In this document: in pieces, positions 22,911 to 32,065 of the stretch
Numbering within the stretch: position 1 is the first letter of the stretch
Layout of the letters: every line of letters begins with the position of its first letter
Assembly: GCA_016932435.1 (NCBI GenBank)
Contig: JAFGCW010000075.1
Coordinates: forward strand, 1-34,545
Direction of reading: 5' to 3'
From: Dehalococcoidales bacterium
GTDB lineage: Bacteria; Chloroflexota; Dehalococcoidia; Dehalococcoidales; UBA2162
Length of the DNA: 34,545 nt
Position numbers and translations under genes: made by a program
Notes under the pieces: model-generated
What the model saw: only the letters and a program-made list of their open reading frames with translations
What the model was told of the DNA's origin: nothing
Database searches by the model: none

Positions 22911-23573
22911 TCACTTCGTTTCACCGGTATCTTCTTCGGGAGTGTCCTTCTTCTTCACCAGAGCCGATGTTTCAAGAGGTACCCGACCGGCTGATACTAC
23001 TACTCTGATAGCCTCGTCCACACTGATATTCGCCCTGATTATCTCCTCTTCCCTGACTACTTCCATAAAACCCGAAGTTGGATTCGGAGACGTAGGTATA
23101 AAGACCGTATAAAACTTTTCCTCGGAGTTATCCTTTAGCTCGTTGGTGATAAACCCGATTGAATGGATGCCTTTCCTGGGATATTCCACAAATACCACCT
23201 GCATAAATCCTGTCTCACGTGGTTCCGAGAAACTTCCGATTATCTGCCTGATACCCCGGTAAAGTTGCCCGAATACAGGAAGTCTGTCAAGGTAACCCTC
23301 AACGAATGAAATAATTTTTCTCCCCAGGATACTGCTGGCAATAATACCCGCAACAAAGGCGAGAACCAGGACGATAGCAACTCCGATTCCCGGAAAGTTT
23401 ATCCCCCAGGTACTCCGGATAATGGGTTGAAGAATATTATCGACGCTGTTGAATGCCCAGACCAATATCAGAATGGTAGCAATAAGCGGTACAAGTACCA
23501 GTATCCCAAGCAGCAGTTTATTCCTCAGGTGTCTGATCGAGATAAATAACAGCGAAAATATATTACGAATCAT
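22911..23573 (-). CDS. DUF502 family membrane protein
   Basis: A 220-aa protein with two N-terminal membrane helices (about 20-42 and 62-85) and a soluble C-terminal domain. Family landmarks are RNKLLLGILVLVPL, the GYLDRLPVFGQLYRGIRQI segment between helix 2 and the domain, VVFVEYPRKGIHSIGFIT and FIPTSPNPTSG. DUF502 proteins are widespread and of unknown function; a plant homologue (LCV/COV) affects vascular development. The tail is charged (KKKDTPEEDTGETK). AGAGGAG precedes the ATG. Confidence 0.88.
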   Translation of the reverse strand: MIRNIFSLLFISIRHLRNKLLLGILVLVPLIATILILVWAFNSVDNILQPIIRSTWGINFPGIGVAIVLVLAFVAGIIASSILGRKIISFVEGYLDRLPVFGQLYRGIRQIIGSFSEPRETGFMQVVFVEYPRKGIHSIGFITNELKDNSEEKFYTVFIPTSPNPTSGFMEVVREEEIIRANISVDEAIRVVVSAGRVPLETSALVKKKDTPEEDTGETK

Positions 23574-23813
23574 TTTCCTGCTCCTCTTTGGTGCAGATAT
23601 AACTCTATTTTGTGTATAAACATGTTACACCAAAACAAACAGGATTTCCTACACCAACCGTCACAGCATTCCGTATTCGAAAGTATCAGCTTTCAGATAA
23701 ATATCACATCTTTTTTTTCAGCCCTCCTGTAATATTTGTATGTAATTGTAAAATTAGCAGTATTTTTCACACTATCTACATGGTTACAGACCGGAAGAGA
23801 GGAGGGAGCCAGG

Positions 23814-24827
23814 ATGGGCAACATTGACGGGAAGGACACAATCAACTTCAGGAAACTGGAGATTCCCAGGCTGACCCGGGGGATTGCCGCAGACTCCACC
23901 GAATTGATAGGTAATACACCGATGGTCAGGGTTAACAGGATGGCCGAAGGAAAAGAAGCCGAAGTAGCGGTGAAACTCGAATCGTTTAATCCCCTCGGCA
24001 GCGTCAAGGACAGGATCGGCGTAGCGATGATCTATGATGCCGAAGAGAAAGGACTGATCACCGGAGACACGCTTATCATCGAACCCACCAGCGGCAATAC
24101 GGGAATCGCCCTTGCCTTCGTCTGCGCCGCCCGCGGCTACAGGCTTATCCTCACTATGCCGGATACCATGTCGATAGAACGCAGGCAACTCCTTTCAGTG
24201 CTTGGTGCCGAACTGGTGCTGACCCCCGGAAAGGAAGGAATTCCCGGCGCTATACGAAAAGCCGAGGAGATAGCAGCGGAAAATCCCGGCTCCTTTATGC
24301 CGCAGCAATTTCAAAATCCCGCCAACCCGGAAATACATGGCGTCACTACCGCCGACGAGATCTGGCGCGATTCTGAAGGCAGGATCGATATCCTGGTGGT
24401 CGGAGTAGGCACGGGCGGGACGATAACCGGCGCAGCCGGCGAACTGAAAAAACGGAAACCCGGACTGAAAGCGATAGCTGTCGAACCCGAGGACTCACCG
24501 GTGCTGTCGGAGGGAAGAGCTGGACCTCACAAGATACAGGGGATCGGCGCGGGATTCGTTCCTGAGATACTTCAAAAGGACCTTATAGACGAGATAATAA
24601 TAGTCGGCAACGATGAAGCCGGTGAAACAGCAAGGCGGCTGGCACGTGAAGAAGGGATACTGGCTGGAATATCTTCGGGCGCGGCAACCTTTGCGGCACT
24701 GCAGGCAGCCGGCAGGGCGGAAAATAAGGATAAGCTTATAGTAGCCATATTACCGGATACCGGTGAACGTTATCTGTCTACCTGGCTATTCCAGGATTTA
24801 TATGCCGCTGGCGATAGTGCGGTATAA
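23814..24827 (+). CDS. cysK: Cysteine synthase (O-acetylserine sulfhydrylase)
   Basis: A 337-aa PLP enzyme that makes cysteine from O-acetylserine and sulfide. Seen: [11 protein letters not shown] with the PLP lysine (K65), the substrate loop [10 protein letters not shown], the PLP-phosphate loop [10 protein letters not shown], and [10 protein letters not shown]. There is an N-terminal extension of about 25 residues. I chose the ATG at 23814, which has GGAGGGAG upstream; the frame extends further left but without a start signal. It is followed 19 bases later by cysE, so substrate supply and use are co-transcribed and the two may form the cysteine synthase complex. Confidence 0.93.
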   Translation: MGNIDGKDTINFRKLEIPRLTRGIAADSTELIGNTPMVRVNRMAEGKEAEVAVKLESFNPLGSVKDRIGVAMIYDAEEKGLITGDTLIIEPTSGNTGIALAFVCAARGYRLILTMPDTMSIERRQLLSVLGAELVLTPGKEGIPGAIRKAEEIAAENPGSFMPQQFQNPANPEIHGVTTADEIWRDSEGRIDILVVGVGTGGTITGAAGELKKRKPGLKAIAVEPEDSPVLSEGRAGPHKIQGIGAGFVPEILQKDLIDEIIIVGNDEAGETARRLAREEGILAGISSGAATFAALQAAGRAENKDKLIVAILPDTGERYLSTWLFQDLYAAGDSAV

Positions 24828-24846
24828 TAAAAGAGGAGATGTGGTT

Positions 24847-25560
24847 ATGTTCAGGTTACTGAAAGAAGATATCCGGACAATTTTCGCCAAAGACCCGGCA
24901 GCAAGAAGCGTGCTTGAGGTACTTTTCTGTTATCCGGGCTTTCATGCACTCCGATTTCACCGTGTATCCCATTTCCTCTGGACACGCCGGGTAAAATTTC
25001 TCGCCCGGCTTCTTTCTCACCTTGCCCGTTTCCTGACAGCGATAGAAATACATCCCGGCGCTAAAATAGGCAGGCGCTTTTTCATCGACCACGGAGCCGG
25101 TGTGGTCATCGGCGAAACAGCCGAGGTAGGAGACGACGTACTGTTGTATCAGGGTGTCGTCCTGGGCGGCACCTCGCTTAAAAAGGAAAAACGTCACCCG
25201 ACTATCGGCAACAACGTGGTTATCGGAACCGGAGCTATTGTTCTTGGAGCGATAACGATAGGCGATGATGCCAGGATCGGCGCCGGTTCGGTCGTGGTCA
25301 AATCCGTACCTCCCGACTCAACAGTAGTCGGAATACCCGGTCGGGTGGTAGAAGATAAACACGAACAGGTAATCGACCTTGAACACGGTAAACTTCCCGA
25401 CCCCGTAGCAGAAGTGATAAGAATAGTCCTGAAACAACAGGAAAGACTTGCCCTCCGACTGAAAAAGCTGGAAGGGAAAATGGACGACCAGTATCTGACC
25501 GAGATCGAGGCTGAGCTGGAAGAATTAAGCGAACTATCCCGGGGTTTCGACGGCGGATAG
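24847..25560 (+). CDS. cysE: Serine O-acetyltransferase
   Basis: A 237-aa enzyme that makes O-acetylserine from serine and acetyl-CoA. An N-terminal helical domain (about 1-60) is followed by the left-handed beta-helix of hexapeptide repeats with the active site [26 protein letters not shown] and GGTS, then [15 protein letters not shown]. The C terminus ends in a charged coiled-coil tail (about 185-237) that lacks the usual CysK-binding terminal isoleucine (it ends FDGG). The ATG at 24847 has GAGGAG eight bases upstream. It is the short SAT type common in bacteria outside the enterics. Confidence 0.93.
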   Translation: MFRLLKEDIRTIFAKDPAARSVLEVLFCYPGFHALRFHRVSHFLWTRRVKFLARLLSHLARFLTAIEIHPGAKIGRRFFIDHGAGVVIGETAEVGDDVLLYQGVVLGGTSLKKEKRHPTIGNNVVIGTGAIVLGAITIGDDARIGAGSVVVKSVPPDSTVVGIPGRVVEDKHEQVIDLEHGKLPDPVAEVIRIVLKQQERLALRLKKLEGKMDDQYLTEIEAELEELSELSRGFDGG

Positions 25561-25565
25561 TCCGC

Positions 25566-25730
25566 TTATCCCGGTTTATTGTCTTTCAGGCTGAACAAAC
25601 TGCCGAGATGTCCGGTGTGCTTTAGTGGAAAGAGATGAACGTGAATGGAGCAGTGGTCGCACAGTTTCATCCCTCTGTGCGTATATAACTGGTCCTCAGT
25701 GATTTCCTTCCCGCATCCGCTGCACTTCAT
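25566..25730 (-). CDS. 54-aa zinc-finger protein
   Basis: A short gene on the minus strand beginning MKCSGCGKEI and continuing TEDQLYTHRGMKLCDHCS, then HVHLFPLKHTGH. Two CxxC pairs (C3/C6 and C24/C27) form a treble-clef or rubredoxin-like zinc site, and several histidines follow. The ending is DNKPG. A TATAAT (25742-25747, minus) lies 11 bases before the ATG, so the mRNA is nearly leaderless. Cysteine spacing and sequence are protein-like and the frame is free of stops, so I consider it real. It converges on cysE with five bases between the stop codons. Confidence 0.68.
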   Translation of the reverse strand: MKCSGCGKEITEDQLYTHRGMKLCDHCSIHVHLFPLKHTGHLGSLFSLKDNKPG

Positions 25731-25741
25731 GGTCTGATGCT

Positions 25742-25747
25742 ATTATA
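25742..25747 (-). promoter_or_regulatory. -10 element of the 54-aa zinc-finger gene
   Basis: TATAAT on the minus strand; the start would fall near 25735, about five bases before the ATG. No convincing -35 was found. Confidence 0.4.
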
Positions 25748-25865
25748 TACCGATGCCCTGCCCTGTGTAATTTCCTGGCTGGAAGTCTATCGTAATATTT
25801 CTCTCAGGAATATAATGAAGTATTAATACCAGCAAAACACATTCAGGACAGGGTACGAATACACT

Positions 25866-27101
25866 ATGATTTCGATAATAACTCTTGGTATAGTATTCGT
25901 ACTCATTGCCGTCAGGCAGATCGGTAATATCCGGTTCCGGATATGGCAGATAATGCTTCTTGGCGCAGTGACCGTCCTGATCACACTGCAAATAACTCCT
26001 TTAGAAGCGATCAATTCGATAGACATCGACGTCATGCTTTTCCTGTTCGGAGTCTTTATTATCGGTCGGGCTCTGGAGGAAAGCGGTTACCTTTCCAGTA
26101 TTACCTTTCGTCTTTTCAGTAGAGCCAAATCACCCAATATCCTCATGTTGACGATTATTTTCAGTATGGGACTGCTTTCGGCTTTCCTGATGAACGATAC
26201 TATGGCGATCATAGGCACACCGGTTGTCCTGCTGCTGGCCAGGCGTACCGGAATACAGGAAAAAATCCTTTTACTCGCGCTGGCTTTTGCGGTAACTATC
26301 GGCAGCGTCATGAGTCCGGTAGGCAATCCCCAGAACCTGCTGATCGCCCTTCACGGAGATATCTCGAATCCGTTTGTTACCTTTTTTAGATTCCTTTTCA
26401 TCCCGACCATGCTCAACCTGTTCGCAGCATTTTTACTGCTTCGACTGGTCTTCAGAAAGCATTTCACCACCCTGCCGGACGTTGTCAGTTCCGAACCGAA
26501 AATCGATTACAGACTTACCAGGATGGTAAAAATTTCCCTGACTCTGTTCGTAATCCTTATCCTGGTAAAGATTGTCACCGTGTCCGTTGGTCTCGAAATA
26601 GATTTCAGATTGACGTATATTGCGCTGATATCGGCATTGCCCGTTGTCCTGTTCAGTCGCCGCAGGTTCGAAATTATCAGGAAAATTGACTGGTCTACCC
26701 TGGTATTCTTCGCGGCGATGTTCGTACTGATGGCAAGCGTCTGGAATACAGGGATTTTCCAGGAAGCGCTGGACTCTCTTGGCCTGAATATGACATCGAG
26801 CGGCACAATCATGAGTATAAGTATCCTGTTAAGCCAGTTGATATCCAATGTGCCAATGGTTGCCCTGTACCTGCCGGTAGTTACAGGACTGGGAAATACG
26901 ACGTCTTCATTAATGGCACTGGCCGCCGGGAGTACCATCGCCGGGAACCTGACGATTCTCGGGGCGGCCAGCAATGTGATCATCATTCAGAACTCGGAGA
27001 AATCAGCCGGGGTCACCGTTACTTTCTGGGAATTCCTGAGAATAGGATTACCCCTGACGGTGATTAACAGCACCGTCTACTGGCTGTTCCTGTCGATATA
27101 A
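25866..27101 (+). CDS. SLC13/ArsB-type anion permease
   Basis: A 411-aa membrane protein with about 10-11 helices in two repeats, of the ion-transporter superfamily that includes citrate, dicarboxylate/sulfate, arsenite and sodium-proton exchangers. Landmarks are SAFLMNDTMAIIGTPVVLLL, SVMSPVGNPQNLLIAL in the first repeat, and LISNVPMVALYLP and AAGSTIAGNLTILGAASNVIII in the second, i.e. the two SNT/NP-type re-entrant loops. It is not obviously ArsB (no ars genes nearby). Its neighbour cysE/cysK makes sulfate or another sulfur anion a possible substrate, but this is weak. It ends seven bases from the convergent sigma factor gene. Confidence 0.85.
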   Translation: MISIITLGIVFVLIAVRQIGNIRFRIWQIMLLGAVTVLITLQITPLEAINSIDIDVMLFLFGVFIIGRALEESGYLSSITFRLFSRAKSPNILMLTIIFSMGLLSAFLMNDTMAIIGTPVVLLLARRTGIQEKILLLALAFAVTIGSVMSPVGNPQNLLIALHGDISNPFVTFFRFLFIPTMLNLFAAFLLLRLVFRKHFTTLPDVVSSEPKIDYRLTRMVKISLTLFVILILVKIVTVSVGLEIDFRLTYIALISALPVVLFSRRRFEIIRKIDWSTLVFFAAMFVLMASVWNTGIFQEALDSLGLNMTSSGTIMSISILLSQLISNVPMVALYLPVVTGLGNTTSSLMALAAGSTIAGNLTILGAASNVIIIQNSEKSAGVTVTFWEFLRIGLPLTVINSTVYWLFLSI

Positions 27102-27108
27102 AATATCC

Positions 27109-28803
27109 TCACCTGACCAGTACCAGCGTCAGTGTCGCCCCTTCTTCAGGTGAGTTCGGCAGGTACAGCAAGCCGCTGGACGCTGCCTTGATAAAAGAAT
27201 AGATTCCGAAATTCCACAGGTCCAGGTATGTCAGGTAATCAAGGTAATTCTTTTTTATAGCCGGGAAGTTGCCGGCATGCATGGCAGAGATGATCCCGAC
27301 CAGTTTCTCGATCTCCGGTGTAATTTCATCGAGAAGAGGTCTGCATACTTTATCCTGCAGGCGTTTCAATTGTTTCCCGGTAAAAATGAGAAACTGCGGT
27401 TTATATTTCTCATCCTTTTTCGAAACATATATTTTCTGAACAGCACGAGACAGCATTTCCTTCTCGTCATCGGTCAGATTATCGATACTGAAGCCGGGTT
27501 CCAGCAGACTGCAAAAGAGTCTGTGCCAGGCTCTCCTTGTATAAACATCCCCGTTAATGATATCGGGGTGGTATTCGCTGGCTGTGAAATTATACAGCCC
27601 CAGCCAGTAATATGAGTCCGATTCTCCTTCAGTGGCGCAGCTATCCGATACAATACCGTAAAAATCTTTCCATTCTTCCGGCCTGGAATAACCATCAGGA
27701 TCGATCTCCTGGTTATCCGACAGATCGTTGCCGATGACGTAGTATCTTCCTCCGTCCGGTCGTATATCCATATCGTCAGATTTCTTGTACCTCAGTGCCG
27801 TTTTACTGTTTCTACTGAAGTAGCTCAGGAACAGCATCATCACCGGCCAGAGTAATCTGTCCGCGCTAAAATCTGCTCCGTAGAAACCGACACTCCGTAT
27901 TTCAAACTCTTTTTCCTGCAATCCGGCAACAACCTTTTCTACAAGTTCTCTCCCTGCCCTGCTTGTATAGAGTTCGCCGACCGCCTGTTTGTGTCTTTTC
28001 CCGATTACGGGAATGATGGTTGAGTATTTCTTTCTTTCAAGATCAAGGAACTCCCGCTGAGTCAGCCAGTCAAGCTCGGACTCCAGGTACGATTTGGGAA
28101 TGCCCGTAAGTTCTGCCAGTTCATCGATCTTTTTCGGTGTTTTTGAGCAGAGAAGAAGCAGGTTCTGCCTGATAATGCTGTCATTTACCTTGACAGTGTC
28201 CGGTTCATCGGCAGGAAGACCTGAGATACCGAGTTTCAGCCTGCCCGGTCTGTAGACGTATGATGTTTCCGTTTTCATTTCATCCAACTCCCTTTTTAGT
28301 CGATTCCGGGCTTCGAACAGGTGCTTTTTCACCGCGCTTTCCGTTATTTCCAGCCTCTCCGCGACCTTCCTGACGGATAGCCCTTCCAGGTAATGGAGGA
28401 CCATCGCTTCTCTCTGGATTTTACTCAGGTCGGCGATCCTCCTCCTCATCCGTGAGATCTCATTCCGGAGAAAGTCATCTTCGGCCAGCCTATCTATGAC
28501 GCTGCTGTCGGCAGGCATGGTTTCGTCCAGGGGCATGATCTCATTTACCTGTTTTAATTTCCGAAGGTAATTACACCAGCAGTGATGAGCTACCTTCCAG
28601 ATAAAATTGTCCATCTTCCGGATTACGTTTCCCTTTGAAAGGTACACGAAAACCTGCAGCAGGACTTCCTGGGCGAGGTCCTCACCATCCTGGCGGTTGC
28701 CCGTCTTCTTCACCGCCCACCTGAGAAGTATGCCGGCGTACTTCTCAGTAACTGAGTCATAGATTTGATGCTGTTCCGTATCTCTCACCTGTTCGACCCT
28801 CAT
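27109..28803 (-). CDS. ECF-type sigma-70 family factor with a very large C-terminal extension
   Basis: A 564-aa protein. Residues about 15-85 are sigma region 2 (EDLAQEVLLQVFVYL and FIWKVAHHCWCNYLRKLKQ). Residues about 125-180 are region 4 (QREAMVLHYLEGLSVRKVAERLEITESAVKKHLFEARNRLKR in outline). A second helix-turn-helix-like segment follows at about 215-265 (KKIDELAELTGIPKSYLE). Residues 265-564 are unrecognised and rich in aromatic residues and acidic turns. Ordinary ECF sigma factors are 160-220 aa; large extensions usually act as built-in regulators. No anti-sigma factor is adjacent. It is the last gene after the membrane protein and XRE regulator, 38 bases downstream. Confidence 0.85.
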   Translation of the reverse strand: MRVEQVRDTEQHQIYDSVTEKYAGILLRWAVKKTGNRQDGEDLAQEVLLQVFVYLSKGNVIRKMDNFIWKVAHHCWCNYLRKLKQVNEIMPLDETMPADSSVIDRLAEDDFLRNEISRMRRRIADLSKIQREAMVLHYLEGLSVRKVAERLEITESAVKKHLFEARNRLKRELDEMKTETSYVYRPGRLKLGISGLPADEPDTVKVNDSIIRQNLLLLCSKTPKKIDELAELTGIPKSYLESELDWLTQREFLDLERKKYSTIIPVIGKRHKQAVGELYTSRAGRELVEKVVAGLQEKEFEIRSVGFYGADFSADRLLWPVMMLFLSYFSRNSKTALRYKKSDDMDIRPDGGRYYVIGNDLSDNQEIDPDGYSRPEEWKDFYGIVSDSCATEGESDSYYWLGLYNFTASEYHPDIINGDVYTRRAWHRLFCSLLEPGFSIDNLTDDEKEMLSRAVQKIYVSKKDEKYKPQFLIFTGKQLKRLQDKVCRPLLDEITPEIEKLVGIISAMHAGNFPAIKKNYLDYLTYLDLWNFGIYSFIKAASSGLLYLPNSPEEGATLTLVLVR

Positions 28804-28841
28804 ACCTTGATAGTAACGGGAGTTCTCAATCGGTTACTTTT

Positions 28842-29045
28842 TTATTCATATTGAAAAACTTCTTCGAGAGGGACGTTGAACACTCTGGCTATCTTGAATG
28901 CCAGTTCGATAGACGGCACATACTTCCCCTGCTCGAGGGCAATGATCGTCTGGCGAGTGCAGCCGGCCTGGTTCGCCAGTTCTTCCTGGGTCATCTCGTC
29001 GTTATCGAATCTCAACCGCCTGATACGGTTCTTTACGCTAGCCAT
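28842..29045 (-). CDS. XRE-type helix-turn-helix regulator, 67 aa
   Basis: A compact DNA-binding protein: KNRIRRLRFDND, then MTQEELANQAGCTRQTIIALEQGKYVPS as helix-turn-helix, and IARVFNVPLEEVF. This is the YozG-like short XRE type that is often paired with small four-helix membrane proteins. The start is the ATG at 29045, overlapping the end of the upstream gene by eight bases; GGAG lies about 12 bases upstream. It probably regulates its own operon. Confidence 0.9.
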   Translation of the reverse strand: MASVKNRIRRLRFDNDEMTQEELANQAGCTRQTIIALEQGKYVPSIELAFKIARVFNVPLEEVFQYE

Positions 29046-29475
29046 TTCTATTATTACTCCAGTATCCCAGAATAATACCCAGCGATTGAGCAAGAGGACT
29101 GATAATTAATATCGACATGAATATAAGGTTCAGATATTCAACAGGAACCTGCCTCGTATCGTTGTACACCTCAGTCAATCCTATCGTCCAGGCCGCCAGT
29201 GCAAATATTATGAATAAAAATTGAATAGAACTCGATCTATCCATTATTAATTTATCTCTCTCATCCATCTGGGTTGGTTTCCTGAGAGATATTTTTACCA
29301 GAATCAGATAGATAAGAGGAGCTCCAATAATTGCCGCGTACATCACCAACCTGGTATTGAGATTATCATCGAATGTGGTTATGTCTCCCTGCATTAACAG
29401 GACAATGACAACAACCGCAACAATTACCAGCCCCACTCCCAGGCTGATCAATGCTCTTTTCTGTAACGGTGCCAT
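29038..29475 (-). CDS. Four-helix membrane protein (DUF2178-like)
   Basis: A 145-aa protein with four hydrophobic helices at about 10-28, 43-60, 85-105 and 117-137, and a polar loop KPTQMDERDKLIMDRSSS between helices 2 and 3. This organisation, with an ERD motif and a short XRE gene overlapping its stop, matches the DUF2178-like small membrane protein group. The function is unknown; by analogy it may be the sensor partner of the XRE regulator. AGGAAGG precedes the ATG. First gene of a three-gene operon. Confidence 0.75.
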   Translation of the reverse strand: MAPLQKRALISLGVGLVIVAVVVIVLLMQGDITTFDDNLNTRLVMYAAIIGAPLIYLILVKISLRKPTQMDERDKLIMDRSSSIQFLFIIFALAAWTIGLTEVYNDTRQVPVEYLNLIFMSILIISPLAQSLGIILGYWSNNRNG

Positions 29476-29570
29476 TTTCTTCTTCCTTCCTTAGTAATTA
29501 GTAACAGACATATTGTATATTATTTCTTACTTAATGTCAAGTATTTTTTACATCATGCTTTAAATTTTTT

Positions 29571-30566
29571 TCAGGAGTTTTTTTCAGCCATTTTATATGC
29601 CCGGTGCGACCAGGCAAGAATATCAGGATATTCGGTTTCGTCGACAAATACAAGTTTCTCTTTCAATCCCGCAAGTACTACATTTATAAGAATGTACCTG
29701 GTTGATTCAGGGGCAACGATTACCAGTAAATTATCATCAAGCTGGACACTGTCTCTTATCTTGCAGTAGTGGTAGCCGTCCGAACGGAATCCGGGATGCT
29801 TTATTAGATCATTATACCTGAAATAAAACCTTACTCCAGGCTCGAACTCTTCATTGAGTTCTTCCTGAGAAGGCGATCTTCCGAGAGCCCGTTCCATAAC
29901 CAGCCTGTCACCGGCAGTGCAGTTTCCAAAGGTAAACATCACGTAATCCAAATAATCGGGAGGGTCACCGGTGGCATTTCGGGATTCCAATGCCAGTTCC
30001 TCTCCTGACTTTCCACGCGCGTTACTCGCCGATAGTATTTCCCCTGTCCTCAGGATATTTTCAGCATCGGCGACTGAAGTGACATGACAAACCAGCCTGG
30101 TCATACATCCTTTTTCAATACATGATTTACAGTGCGTAAGTTTCTCGGGTATTTTTCCAGACCTCTCGGCCTGTGTATCCAGTTTCTGTTTTATGAATTC
30201 AGAGAGGTTAAAATTACCCCTGCTAAAAAATCGGTCGATCGATTCTATGATCTGATTGTTAATCCGGTCATCTCGGCACCAGAGAGCAACATTCCTGCCG
30301 TGTGTAATCTCGTAGAGAAAAAATTCAATCAGGTGCTGCAGTTCCCAGTCCGTGGGATTGGGGTAGTCACCAAATGTACACTGGTAGTGATGGATTATCT
30401 CGTTTCTCCCCGCTTTCCAGCTGAGGTTAAAGTCGTAATCATCGACCGTTACAATTACCATTAACCCGTCATCTTTCAGACTTCGAATAGCATTGTCGGA
30501 TTCAACCGGATTTACACTTGAAGTAACAATACCTATCCTGTTTTCAACATACCGGTCGATTTTCAA
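29571..30566 (-). CDS. Unrecognised 331-aa protein with a cysteine cluster and an H-x-ILxxG segment
   Basis: Residues 1-130 form one domain (VTVDDYDFNLSW, WRDD-like NVALWCRDD) and residues 140-331 a second. The join has four cysteines (C146, C149, C154, C160; HCKSC, EKGC). The second domain begins CHVTSVADAENILRTGEILSA and continues DPPDYLDYVMFTFGN and GVRFYFRYNDL. The H...ILxxG pattern recalls the opening of DarT-like ADP-ribosyltransferases, but catalytic residues cannot be assigned, so this is a weak resemblance. The start is TTG (30566), six bases after the MFS stop codon with GGAG nine bases upstream, so translation is coupled to the MFS gene. Confidence 0.6.
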   Translation of the reverse strand: MKIDRYVENRIGIVTSSVNPVESDNAIRSLKDDGLMVIVTVDDYDFNLSWKAGRNEIIHHYQCTFGDYPNPTDWELQHLIEFFLYEITHGRNVALWCRDDRINNQIIESIDRFFSRGNFNLSEFIKQKLDTQAERSGKIPEKLTHCKSCIEKGCMTRLVCHVTSVADAENILRTGEILSASNARGKSGEELALESRNATGDPPDYLDYVMFTFGNCTAGDRLVMERALGRSPSQEELNEEFEPGVRFYFRYNDLIKHPGFRSDGYHYCKIRDSVQLDDNLLVIVAPESTRYILINVVLAGLKEKLVFVDETEYPDILAWSHRAYKMAEKNS

Positions 30567-30572
30567 TAAACA

Positions 30573-31838
30573 CTACTCCAGTTTTCTCAACTTCGGGAAG
30601 AAAATATAGAATCCTATACTGACCGCCGACAGGACAATGGCCATCGACCCAACCGCCCACTGCACTCCGACAGTATCTACAAGGATGCCGGCAATGAACG
30701 TTCCGAAACTTGCCACCGAAGATCCCATTGCGGTAAGACTTTGTACCCGACCGCGGTAACCGGGATCGGCATAGTTCTGGATAAGCGCACCCGTTAATGC
30801 CCCGTGCATAACAGGTCCCATACCGATGAGCGGCATCATCGCCAGCGACAGCCCGTACCACTTCGAAAAGGAAAATACTATCAACGGTACACTCATAACG
30901 ATACCGCTGAAAAGAAGCAAAATACCCCGTCTTCGATTCGGAAGCGAGGCGATTATCAAGGAGCTGATCGCAGCGCCGACTCCCGATACGGTCATGAGAA
31001 CACCAAGTCCAACCTCTCCTACTTTTAATATATCCTCGGTAAATACCGCCGTAAGCTGCTGGTACGGCATCCCGGACACCATGTGGCACATCCCAAACAC
31101 AACGATAAGCAGGAATACCGTTTCTTTACGCACATAGCGGAATCCTTCGACAACCTCTTTAAAGGTATTACTTTCTCCGGTTGGGGTTGTCTTGCTTGTA
31201 CGCGGTAGCAGAAATGTGAAAAACGTGGATAATGCATAGGTTCCGGTGATCACAAAATACACCAGGGAAAAATTATAGTTGCTTATCAGGAAACCTGCGA
31301 GTGTCGGACCGGCAAGCTGAAAAGCAGTCTGCCCTACCGTCGTCAGGGAAACCGCATTCATTACCCGTTCTTCACCGACGATCTCCGGAATTATCGCAAT
31401 ACGCACCGGCATCATCATTCCCATGATGGCGCCCTGCCCGACCGCGGTCAGGAAAAGCACCCACCACGAGCCTGAATCGTCGGCGTTCAGATATCCCGTT
31501 GCCAGTGAAATCGCGAGGCAGAAGGCGATTACCCCGGTTATCAGCTGGCTTATTATCAGCAGGCTTCTTTTCTCGATGCGGTCGGCAAGCGCCCCGCTGA
31601 ACAGGCTCATCAGGAGTTGTGGCACTACCTGCACCAGTGCCAGCATCCCAATCATCGTACCGGAACCGGTCAGACGGTATACCAGCAGGGAACGGACCAT
31701 CATCTGCATACTCATTGCTGACCACTGCCCGATATGAGAAAAGAATAAAATCCGGTATGCAGGAACCTTGAAGGACTCGAATGTTTTTATATTGCGTAAT
31801 GACAGCCGTTTTTTCTTCGTATAATTTTCCGGTTCCAT
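30573..31838 (-). CDS. MFS exporter
   Basis: A 421-aa major facilitator with about 12 helices in two halves. Seen: the helix 2-3 loop GALADRIEKRSLLIISQ, the motif VRIAIIPEIVGEERVMNAV, the central loop LLPRTSKTTPTGESNTFKEV, and the NYADPGYRGRVQSL motif in the second half. It belongs to the enterobactin-exporter-like (EntS/MFS_3) group of drug and siderophore exporters. The substrate is unknown. It is tightly linked to the downstream 331-aa protein gene; the stop and start are six bases apart. Confidence 0.86.
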   Translation of the reverse strand: MEPENYTKKKRLSLRNIKTFESFKVPAYRILFFSHIGQWSAMSMQMMVRSLLVYRLTGSGTMIGMLALVQVVPQLLMSLFSGALADRIEKRSLLIISQLITGVIAFCLAISLATGYLNADDSGSWWVLFLTAVGQGAIMGMMMPVRIAIIPEIVGEERVMNAVSLTTVGQTAFQLAGPTLAGFLISNYNFSLVYFVITGTYALSTFFTFLLPRTSKTTPTGESNTFKEVVEGFRYVRKETVFLLIVVFGMCHMVSGMPYQQLTAVFTEDILKVGEVGLGVLMTVSGVGAAISSLIIASLPNRRRGILLLFSGIVMSVPLIVFSFSKWYGLSLAMMPLIGMGPVMHGALTGALIQNYADPGYRGRVQSLTAMGSSVASFGTFIAGILVDTVGVQWAVGSMAIVLSAVSIGFYIFFPKLRKLE

Positions 31839-32065
31839 ATACGTGCTTTCTTTTTCACTCTCATTTTCTGTATAAAAGATCCGGGGCGAGAAATCACAAT
31901 GACACGAAACGTTTTAAGTAGTCTACGTGAAGAAGTATCTTCATACAAGTAGTTACGAATTATCCGCCACGGTATATAAAGCTGTCATCCTGAATCCATA
32001 ATATCCGGTATTGCTTCACTCCGGATTTGCTGATACCATCTCTTGTAGTTCTGGAGTACGCTATC

